Below, piece by piece: positions 1 through 4,611 of a DNA stretch of 5,536 nucleotides. The number at the start of each line of letters is the position of its first letter. Within the stretch, counting starts at the first letter, position 1. The stretch is taken from the NCBI GenBank assembly GCA_026997055.1, contig JALWJU010000211.1, positions 1 through 5,536 of the forward strand. The letters are read 5' to 3'. Origin of the DNA: Paracoccaceae bacterium. Lineage in GTDB: Bacteria > Pseudomonadota > Alphaproteobacteria > Rhodobacterales > Rhodobacteraceae. The position numbers and the translations under genes were made by a program. Below the pieces are notes generated by a model, which had not been told where the DNA came from, did not search any database, and saw only the letters and a list, made by a program, of their open reading frames with translations.

Positions 1-131
1 AAATTGTATAGTTCTTCTTTTATTTTTTTTTTTTTTTTTAATTTTTTCTTTTTTTCTATTTCTTTTTTTGTTTTTTTTATGTCTTCGATGTCTTCCATTA
101 ATGTGCTTTGGTCTTTTATTTTTTTCTCCAT
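1..131. other. T-rich low-complexity contig end, probably artefact or chimeric join
   Basis: By eye, about 89 of the first 130 bases are T and only about 25 are G or C. In bases 1-80 only about 8 are G or C. The stretch contains an uninterrupted run of 17 T (23-39). At about 131-136 the composition changes abruptly to the GC-rich pattern of the remaining 5.4 kb. Read on the + strand it extends the ftsK frame with a Phe/Ser-rich string that matches no part of any FtsK I know. A hydrophobicity program could mistake this string for membrane helices and hide the fact that the real FtsK membrane domain is absent. The likely explanations are poor base calling at a read end, or a join to unrelated AT-rich DNA. 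A real AT-rich insertion is less likely. Confidence 0.75.
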
Positions 132-152
132 CTCGGGCGGCACCCATGTCAC
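3..152 (-). other. Open lysine/glutamate-rich reading frame in the T-rich end (doubtful)
   Basis: The minus strand of the T-rich end is open from just after a TAA at 155-153 to the left edge, about 50 codons. The first ATG is at 131-129. From there the 43 visible codons begin MEKKIKDQST and end KIKEELYN, with Ile/Leu residues spaced among Lys and Glu in a coiled-coil-like way. Codons are strongly A-ending (AAA, GAA, ATA), as in genes of low-GC genomes and quite unlike the rest of the window. No ribosome binding site is visible before the ATG, and the frame has no stop inside the window. It could be a fragment of a foreign AT-rich gene joined here by misassembly, or chance: A-rich sequence read in triplets always yields Lys and Glu. 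I do not claim a gene. Confidence 0.2.
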
Positions 153-1863
153 TTACATGGCTGACCCAATCGGAACCTACGGCATGGTAGTAACCAATGC
201 CGACGGCTTCACTGCCCCCGCCCCCGAAATCCCGGTGCCGGAAGCCCGCTCCGTGGTGCAGCACCCGCCGCGCAAGGCCCCCAGGCCTTCGGCGCGGGCC
301 AGGGCCGAGGCCCAGCCGGCATTTCAGTTCGAAGAGGGCACCGCGGAATACCAGCTTCCGCCCCTTTCCCTGCTGACCAGCCCCGATGCGGTGGAGCGCC
401 ATCACCTTTCCGACGAAGCGCTGGAGGCGAATGCCCGGATGCTGGAAACCGTGCTGGACGATTACGGCGTCAAGGGCGAGATCGTCAGCGTGCGCCCCGG
501 CCCGGTGGTCACCATGTACGAGCTCGAGCCCGCCCCCGGCCTCAAGGCAAGCCGCGTCATCGGCCTCGCCGACGATATCGCCCGCTCCATGTCGGCGCTC
601 TCGGCGCGTGTCTCCACCATCCCCGGGCGCAGCATCATCGGCATCGAACTTCCCAACGAAAAGCGCGAAAAGGTGCTCCTGCGCGAGATCCTCTCGACCC
701 GCGACTTCGACGACCGCAATATCCGCCTGCCGCTGGCGCTCGGCAAGGATATCGGCGGCGACCCGGTCGTGGCCAACCTGGCCCGGATGCCCCATCTGCT
801 GATCGCCGGCACCACAGGGTCGGGCAAGTCCGTGGCGATCAATACCATGATCCTGTCGCTCCTATACAGGCTCACGCCGGAGGAATGCCGGATGATCATG
901 ATCGACCCCAAGATGCTCGAACTCAGCGTCTATGACGGCATCCCGCACCTGCTGTCGCCCGTCGTGACCGACCCCAAGAAAGCCGTGGTGGCGCTCAAAT
1001 GGGTCGTGGGCGAGATGGAAGACCGCTATCGCAAGATGTCCAAGATGGGCGTGCGCAATATCGACGGCTACAACGGCAAGGTGCGCGAAACCCTGGCTCG
1101 GGGCGAGATGTTCTCGCGCACGGTGCAGACCGGGTTCGACGAGGAAACCGGCGAACCGATCTTCGAGACCGAGGAATTCGCCCCGGAAGCACTCCCCTAT
1201 ATCGTCGTCATCGTGGACGAAATGGCCGACCTGATGATGGTCGCCGGCAAGGAAATCGAAGCCTGCATCCAGCGGCTGGCGCAGATGGCGCGCGCCTCCG
1301 GCATCCACCTGATCATGGCCACCCAGCGCCCCTCGGTGGACGTGATCACCGGCACCATCAAGGCCAATTTTCCCACCCGGATCAGCTTCCAGGTAACCAG
1401 CAAGGTGGACAGCCGCACCATCCTCGGCGAGCAGGGCGCCGAGCAGCTCCTTGGCATGGGCGACATGCTCTACATGGCCGGCGGCGCCAAGATTACCCGC
1501 GTGCACGGCCCGTTCGTCTCGGACGAGGAAGTGGAGGAAATCGTCAACTACCTCAAGAGCTTCGGCGCGCCGGAATATGTATCGGGCGTGGTCGAGGGGC
1601 CGGACGAGGAGAAAAGCTCGGATATCGACCTGGTGCTCGGCCTTGGCGGCAATACCAATGGCGAAGACGCGCTCTACGACCAGGCCGTGGCGGTGGTGCT
1701 GAAGGACCGCAAGGTCTCGACCTCCTATATCCAGCGCAAGCTGTCGATCGGCTACAACAAGGCCGCCAAGCTCGTGGAGCGAATGGAAGAAGAAGGGCTG
1801 GTCTCGGCCTCCAACCATGTCGGCAAGCGCGAAATCCTGGTGCCGGAGCAGGGGCCGGCCTGA
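136..1863 (+). CDS. ftsK: FtsK DNA translocase, 5'-partial (linker, motor and gamma domains)
   Basis: FtsK is a septum-anchored hexameric ATPase. It pumps double-stranded DNA during division and activates XerCD recombination at dif. Residues are numbered from the in-frame codon at position 4. After a Pro/Ala-rich linker (to about residue 118) comes the alpha/beta motor region, starting near LSDEALEANARMLETVLDDY. Walker A is GTTGSGKS (residues 269-276, bases 808-831). Walker B is IVVIVDEMAD (residues 400-409, Asp405/Glu406). The conserved ATQRPSVDVITG lies at 439-450. The gamma winged-helix domain, which reads KOPS and contacts XerD, spans about 555-613 and includes IGYNKAAKLVERMEEEGL. The stop is TGA at 1861. 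Full-length relatives run to roughly 800-1000 residues with about four N-terminal membrane helices. These are missing here, so the gene is cut at the left end. The frame stays open back to base 4, but the Phe-rich part before about 136 is not FtsK-like. An ATG at 157 is only an internal methionine candidate. lolA follows in the same direction. Confidence 0.95.
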   Translation, partial: GGTHVTYMADPIGTYGMVVTNADGFTAPAPEIPVPEARSVVQHPPRKAPRPSARARAEAQPAFQFEEGTAEYQLPPLSLLTSPDAVERHHLSDEALEANARMLETVLDDYGVKGEIVSVRPGPVVTMYELEPAPGLKASRVIGLADDIARSMSALSARVSTIPGRSIIGIELPNEKREKVLLREILSTRDFDDRNIRLPLALGKDIGGDPVVANLARMPHLLIAGTTGSGKSVAINTMILSLLYRLTPEECRMIMIDPKMLELSVYDGIPHLLSPVVTDPKKAVVALKWVVGEMEDRYRKMSKMGVRNIDGYNGKVRETLARGEMFSRTVQTGFDEETGEPIFETEEFAPEALPYIVVIVDEMADLMMVAGKEIEACIQRLAQMARASGIHLIMATQRPSVDVITGTIKANFPTRISFQVTSKVDSRTILGEQGAEQLLGMGDMLYMAGGAKITRVHGPFVSDEEVEEIVNYLKSFGAPEYVSGVVEGPDEEKSSDIDLVLGLGGNTNGEDALYDQAVAVVLKDRKVSTSYIQRKLSIGYNKAAKLVERMEEEGLVSASNHVGKREILVPEQGPA

Positions 1864-1905
1864 ACGCGCGACCTGTCAGGCAATAACCGGCCGGCGATAT
1901 GCGAT

Positions 1906-1928
1906 ACGGGGTGCAACCAGCGCCCCGT
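1906..1928 (+). other. Intergenic hairpin between ftsK and lolA
   Basis: The arms cggggtgc (1907-1914) and gcgccccg (1920-1927) pair over 8 bp with one G-T wobble around the 5-base loop aacca. A further A-T pair (1906/1928) can form. No T-tract follows, so it is not a classic intrinsic terminator. It ends 17 bases before the lolA start. A second, weak hairpin (gcct at 1931-1934 with aggc at 1941-1944) would cover the AAGG that may serve as the lolA ribosome binding site. Possible roles are mRNA processing or stabilisation between two co-transcribed genes, or weak attenuation. Confidence 0.45.
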
Positions 1929-1945
1929 GCGCCTATGTTAAGGCC

Positions 1946-2554
1946 ATGACGATACACCCGACCCGCATCCTGGCCCCGCTCGCCCTTGTCATCCTGACGC
2001 TCCCGGCCATGGCCGCCGAAAAACTCTCGCTTGAAGAAATATCACGCTACATCAACAGCCTGAAAATCGTCCAGGCGGAGTTCACCCAGATCAATGCCGA
2101 CGGCACCATCTCAACCGGCAAGATCTATATCCGCCGGCCCGGCCGGGCGCGATTCGAATACGACCCGCCCAGTGCAGCACTTGTCATCGCCGGCGGCCAG
2201 CAGGTCGCCATCTTCGACGAAAAGTCGAATACCGGGCCGACCCAATACCCGCTCAAACGCACCCCGCTCAGCCTGATCCTGGCCCGCCGGGTGGACCTGA
2301 ACCGGGCCGACATGGTAATCGGCCACAGCTTCGACGGTACCGCCACCACCATCGTCGCCCAGGACCCCGAGCACCCGGAATACGGAACCATCGCTCTTAC
2401 CTTCACCGACAATCCCACCGAACTGCGCCAATGGGTCATCACCGATGACATCGGCGACCAGACCACGGTCATCCTCGGCCCGCTCGAAGAAATCGAACAT
2501 CTGAACAACAACCTGTTCAATATCGCCCGCGAAGCGGAATTGCGCCAGCGCTGA
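1946..2554 (+). CDS. lolA: Periplasmic outer-membrane lipoprotein carrier LolA
   Basis: LolA takes lipoproteins released by the LolCDE transporter from the inner membrane and carries them through the periplasm to the outer membrane. The ATG at 1946 gives 202 residues, the usual size. It is preferred over upstream in-frame starts because it begins directly with a Sec signal peptide: MTIHPTR, a hydrophobic stretch, then AMA|AE with probable cleavage after Ala23. The mature part shows family features: VQAEFTQ (43-49) in the first strands, then GKIYIRRPGRARFEYDPP (59-76) with the basic and aromatic residues typical of the LolA barrel, and LRQWVITDDIGDQTTVIL (160-177) near the C-terminus. A short AAGG lies just upstream. 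The gene lies 82 bases after ftsK in the same direction, an arrangement I recall as common in alphaproteobacteria, and probably shares its transcript. No mutation or frameshift is seen. Confidence 0.93.
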   Translation: MTIHPTRILAPLALVILTLPAMAAEKLSLEEISRYINSLKIVQAEFTQINADGTISTGKIYIRRPGRARFEYDPPSAALVIAGGQQVAIFDEKSNTGPTQYPLKRTPLSLILARRVDLNRADMVIGHSFDGTATTIVAQDPEHPEYGTIALTFTDNPTELRQWVITDDIGDQTTVILGPLEEIEHLNNNLFNIAREAELRQR

Positions 2555-2580
2555 AGCCGACCACTCCTCCGCGCCCTTTC

Positions 2581-2608
2581 ACCTTTCTCCAAATACTCCC
2601 GCCGGAGG
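2581..2608. repeat. Rhodobacterales-type intergenic repeat (ctccaaatactcccgccgga element)
   Basis: The stretch running through ctccaaatactcccgccgga (2587-2606), followed by gg, resembles an intergenic element I recall occurring many times in Rhodobacteraceae genomes, usually near gene ends. In the other orientation it reads cctccggcgggagtatttgg. Its centre, ctcc-cgcc-ggag (2597-2608 region), can fold as a small 4-bp hairpin. There is only one copy in this window, so its repeat nature rests on memory of the family and is not shown here. It sits between two convergent genes, which suits a terminator or mRNA 3'-end role. Confidence 0.45.
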
Positions 2609-2609
2609 C

Positions 2610-2632
2610 GCGATTTTTCTGCGAAAAATCGC
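2610..2632. terminator. Perfect 10-bp inverted repeat between convergent lolA and lipoprotein gene
   Basis: The left arm gcgatttttc (2610-2619) and right arm gaaaaatcgc (2623-2632) are exact reverse complements around a 3-base loop, tgc. The element lies 55 bases after the lolA stop and 6 bases beyond the end of the minus-strand lipoprotein gene, where a bidirectional terminator is expected. There is no separate T-tract after the stem in either direction. The five T or A bases lie inside the stem, so termination efficiency is uncertain. It directly adjoins the GC-rich repeat at 2581-2608 and may be part of the same composite element. Confidence 0.6.
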
Positions 2633-2638
2633 ACCATC

Positions 2639-3223
2639 CTACCGGCGCCGACACCCGGCCAGCTGCTGACGATAGGTCTCGGCCCTGTCATCCACCTGGC
2701 TGGCAATACGCAGAAGCCAGGGCTTGCGGCGATAGGTGCCGCGCGCATAGCCGCCCCGGCCTTCGTGATAGGCCAGGTACTGGCTGCGCGCATCGTCCAG
2801 CGGGATACCAAGCTCTTCGCTGCTCCGCACCATGTACCAGCCCATGAAGTCGGTCGCATCCCTGATGTCATCGCGCCTGGCCCGGCGACCGCCTTCGGCA
2901 CGCTGATATTCCTCCCAGGTGCCATCCAGCGCCTGGGCGTATCCATAGGCCGAACTTTGCCGGCCCATGGGAATGACGCCCAGCACATATCGGATCGGCG
3001 TACGATTGTTACCGATGAATTTCGATTCCTGATAGATGATCGCCATCTGCACATGAACCGGCACGCCCCATTTGCGCTCCGTACGCTGCATGGCCCTGAA
3101 ATATTTCGGTCGCTCCCTGGCAATGCTGCACGCATCGTCAAGATTGCGCGGCGCCGAATAATTGCCGCCGCCGCAGGCCGCAACCAGCAGCAGCAGAATC
3201 ATGGCGCGAAGAGATCTGCTCAT
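2639..3223 (-). CDS. Small lysozyme-like (SLT-type) lipoprotein, putative lytic transglycosylase
   Basis: The product has 194 residues and is probably a lipoprotein with a lysozyme-like fold that cleaves or binds peptidoglycan. The ATG at 3223 is chosen because GAGAGG lies a few bases upstream and the protein then opens with a lipoprotein signal: MSRSLRAMILLLLVAAC, lipobox VAAC with Cys17. Residue 2 after the cysteine is Gly, not Asp, so outer-membrane sorting by the Lol pathway is expected. The SLT signature is visible as AIIYQESKF (61-69) with Glu66 as the likely catalytic acid, and AYGYAQALDGTWEEY (92-106) matching the downstream Gly/Gln/Thr segment of the family. The remainder is rich in Arg and Tyr and has a conserved-looking LAYHEGRGGYARGTYR. 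It lies 53 bases downstream of the permease gene in the same direction and converges on lolA. The substrate and the activity are inferred from the fold only. It could also be a non-catalytic structural relative. Confidence 0.82.
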   Translation of the reverse strand: MSRSLRAMILLLLVAACGGGNYSAPRNLDDACSIARERPKYFRAMQRTERKWGVPVHVQMAIIYQESKFIGNNRTPIRYVLGVIPMGRQSSAYGYAQALDGTWEEYQRAEGGRRARRDDIRDATDFMGWYMVRSSEELGIPLDDARSQYLAYHEGRGGYARGTYRRKPWLLRIASQVDDRAETYRQQLAGCRRR

Positions 3224-3244
3224 GTGCCTCTCGCCTGGTATCGT

Positions 3245-3265
3245 TTTGCGTGACCATAGCGCAAA
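3245..3265 (-). other. Small hairpin between permease and lipoprotein genes
   Basis: tttgcg (3245-3250) and cgcaaa (3260-3265) form a perfect 6-bp stem with a 9-base loop in the 53-base gap between the permease stop and the lipoprotein start. No T-run follows in the direction of transcription. It might be a weak terminator or mRNA processing site that separates expression of the two genes, or a chance repeat. Confidence 0.25.
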
Positions 3266-3276
3266 TCGCCCGGTTT

Positions 3277-4167
3277 TCAAATGCCCTGCAGGACGAAGAT
3301 CAGGGTCAGCGGGATCGTCACCACGGACAGCAGCGTGGATACCACGACAAGCCCCGCCACCGCGCCCGCATCGGCCCGGTATTTCTCGGCCAGAAGGTAG
3401 GAGGTCACCGCCACCGGCGTGGATATCTGCAACACCAGCACACCGAAAGGAACCGGCTTCAGACCGAACAGCAGACCCACTCCCCAGGCCACCGCCACCG
3501 CAAGGCCCGCGCGCAGCAGCGATATCCAGAACGCCCGGCCCAACCGCCCCGGTCTGAGCCCTGCAACCGCCACGCCAAGGGTGATCAGCATCAGCGGGAT
3601 CGCCATCTGCCCGAGCAGCTCCAGCGTATTGGTCAGAAACCGGGGCGTGTGCCAGCCCTGCCAGAGAAACAGCCCGCCCGCCAGCGTCGCCAGAACCATC
3701 GGCTCGCGCAGCACCCGGGCCGGAGACGCCCCGCCCGAGACCAGCCAGATACCGAGAGTAAAGACGTAGATCGCCGAAATGGCAAAGACCACCACCGCAT
3801 AGCCGAGTCCCTCTTCGCCAAAGGCGAACAGCGCCAGCGGCAGACCGAGATTGCCGGTATTGCCAAAGATCAGCGGCGCCATATAGGTGCGTATCTCGAG
3901 CCCTGCCAGACGGACAAAGGCCCAGGCGACCAGCGTCATGGCTCCATAGGCGGCAATGGCGGCAAGGCTGACCGCGCTCAGCGCCGCCGGAGCGATTACG
4001 CTCTTCTGCAGCGCGGTAAAGACGAGCGCCGGCACGGCAAGGCTCATTGCCATACGGGTAACAAACTGAATGTCATACGAAAATCCGGATCTCACCCAGG
4101 CGAATCCCACCAGTGCCAGAAGGAATACCGGCGCGACGATCTCAAGCACTGTCAGGAGTATATCCAC
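3277..4167 (-). CDS. AEC family (auxin efflux carrier-like) membrane permease
   Basis: This is an inner-membrane secondary transporter of the AEC family. Bacterial members export or import small organic anions such as malate or malonate, and the substrate here cannot be read from sequence. With the GTG at 4167 it has 296 residues and about ten hydrophobic segments, five in each half around a polar centre, as is normal for the family. Family motifs are SLAVPALVF (42-50), GNTGNLGLP (102-110) and TPVAVTSYLLAEKY (250-263). The last two are the broken-helix regions thought to form the transport site. An alternative TTG start at 4182 adds five residues. GTG is favoured because GGGGA lies 8 bases before it, whereas GGGGGA lies only 3 bases before the TTG. 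The gene is divergent from hspQ, and the lipoprotein gene follows 53 bases downstream. No truncation is seen. Confidence 0.88.
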   Translation of the reverse strand: MDILLTVLEIVAPVFLLALVGFAWVRSGFSYDIQFVTRMAMSLAVPALVFTALQKSVIAPAALSAVSLAAIAAYGAMTLVAWAFVRLAGLEIRTYMAPLIFGNTGNLGLPLALFAFGEEGLGYAVVVFAISAIYVFTLGIWLVSGGASPARVLREPMVLATLAGGLFLWQGWHTPRFLTNTLELLGQMAIPLMLITLGVAVAGLRPGRLGRAFWISLLRAGLAVAVAWGVGLLFGLKPVPFGVLVLQISTPVAVTSYLLAEKYRADAGAVAGLVVVSTLLSVVTIPLTLIFVLQGI

Positions 4168-4198
4168 AGTCTGTTTCCCCAAAAATCCCCCGCGCGCA

Positions 4199-4226
4199 TG
4201 GACAATACCCCTGGTTAAGGGATAGT
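4199..4226 (+). promoter_or_regulatory. Candidate sigma-70-like promoter of hspQ
   Basis: TGGACA (4199-4204, 5 of 6 to TTGACA) and GATAGT (4221-4226, 4 of 6 to TATAAT) are separated by 16 bases in the 77-base gap between the divergent genes. Transcription would start about 12 bases before the hspQ ATG, just leaving room for the AGGGG ribosome binding site (4235-4239). I looked for a heat-shock (RpoH) type box and saw no convincing one. Confidence 0.33.
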
Positions 4227-4229
4227 AAA
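4202..4229 (-). promoter_or_regulatory. Candidate promoter of the AEC permease, overlapping that of hspQ
   Basis: On the minus strand TTTACT (4229-4224) and TATTGT (4207-4202) lie 16 bases apart, each matching 4 of 6 consensus positions. The predicted leader is too short for the TTG start at 4182 but comfortable for the GTG at 4167. It lies face to face with the hspQ candidate, each -10 overlapping the other's -35. The evidence is weak. Confidence 0.22.
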
Positions 4230-4244
4230 GCGGCAGGGGCTGAA

Positions 4245-4577
4245 ATGATCATGCTGAAGACACGCGCCAAATACAATCTCGGGCAAATCGTCCGCCACCG
4301 CAAGCATCCTTTCCGCGGAGTGGTGTTCGACGTGGACGCCATCTTTGCCAATACCGAGGAATGGTACAATGCCATTCCCGAAGAGAACCGCCCGGCGAAG
4401 GATCAGCCGTTTTACCACCTCCTGGCGGAAAACGACCAGAGCTACTATGTGGCCTATGTCTCGGAGCAGAACCTGGTCGCCGACTATTCCGGCGAGCCGA
4501 TCAATCACCCGGACCTGGAAGAGCTGTTCGGCGATTTCGAAGACGGGCAATATCCGCTTCAGTTTCAACTGAACTGA
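4245..4577 (+). CDS. hspQ: Heat shock protein HspQ (YccV family)
   Basis: HspQ is a small cytoplasmic protein. In enterobacteria it is heat-induced, binds hemimethylated DNA, affects DnaA levels and acts as a specificity factor for Lon protease. Which of these applies here is not visible. The ATG at 4245 gives 110 residues (E. coli has about 105), with AGGGG 5 bases upstream. An ATG at 4251 is possible but badly spaced. The family core is plain: AKYNLGQIVRHRKHPFRGVVFDVD (8-31), QPFYHLLAEND (54-64), YYVAYVSEQNLVAD (67-80) and PINHPDLEELF (85-95), with an acidic C-terminus. The full SH3-like barrel domain is present with no added domain. It is divergent from the AEC permease and convergent with the transferase gene, so it is probably transcribed alone. 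Confidence 0.92.
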   Translation: MIMLKTRAKYNLGQIVRHRKHPFRGVVFDVDAIFANTEEWYNAIPEENRPAKDQPFYHLLAENDQSYYVAYVSEQNLVADYSGEPINHPDLEELFGDFEDGQYPLQFQLN

Positions 4578-4611
4578 GCGGGTGGCAGGCTGATGCGCAC
4601 CCTGCCGGCTC
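4576..4611. terminator. Imperfect hairpin between convergent hspQ and ggt-like gene
   Basis: ggcagg (4584-4589) pairs with cctgcc (4601-4606) around an 11-base loop, and gagc (4576-4579) can pair with gctc (4608-4611) outside it, with mismatches in between. It covers the entire gap between the two convergent stop codons, overlapping both, and would serve as a shared terminator. No T-tract is present, so function is uncertain. Confidence 0.33.

Noticed and set aside
862..1818. Long minus-strand open frame (318 codons) inside ftsK
   Set aside because: It lies antisense to a clear FtsK motor. Its His/Gly/Asp-rich composition is what the reverse reading of GC-rich coding DNA gives.
999..1886. 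Long + strand frame (295 codons) overlapping ftsK in another phase
   Set aside because: It is Arg/Gly-rich with no recognisable domain, the typical shadow of a high-GC gene.
1887..1894. Palindrome ccggccgg as an operator
   Set aside because: Short GC palindromes are common in this composition, and no second half-site or promoter lies nearby.
1817..1945. Upstream in-frame extension of lolA overlapping the ftsK end
   Set aside because: It would bury the signal peptide 43 residues inside the protein and contradicts the clear Sec signal starting at 1946.
2125..3183. Long minus-strand frame (352 codons) spanning lolA and the lipoprotein gene
   Set aside because: It crosses two well-supported genes and an intergenic hairpin, and is Arg/Ser/Trp-rich without domains.
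3224..3280. Upstream TTG start for the lipoprotein gene, overlapping the permease stop
   Set aside because: It would put 19 polar residues before the lipoprotein signal. The ATG at 3223 has a good ribosome binding site.
3250..4218. Long + strand frame (322 codons) opposite the AEC permease
   Set aside because: It is an Arg/Gln/His-rich antisense shadow. The minus strand encodes a full-length permease with family motifs.
4231..4238. cggcaggg as a possible KOPS site for FtsK loading
   Set aside because: It has one mismatch to GGGNAGGG and coincides with the hspQ ribosome binding site. A single near match is expected by chance in GC-rich DNA.
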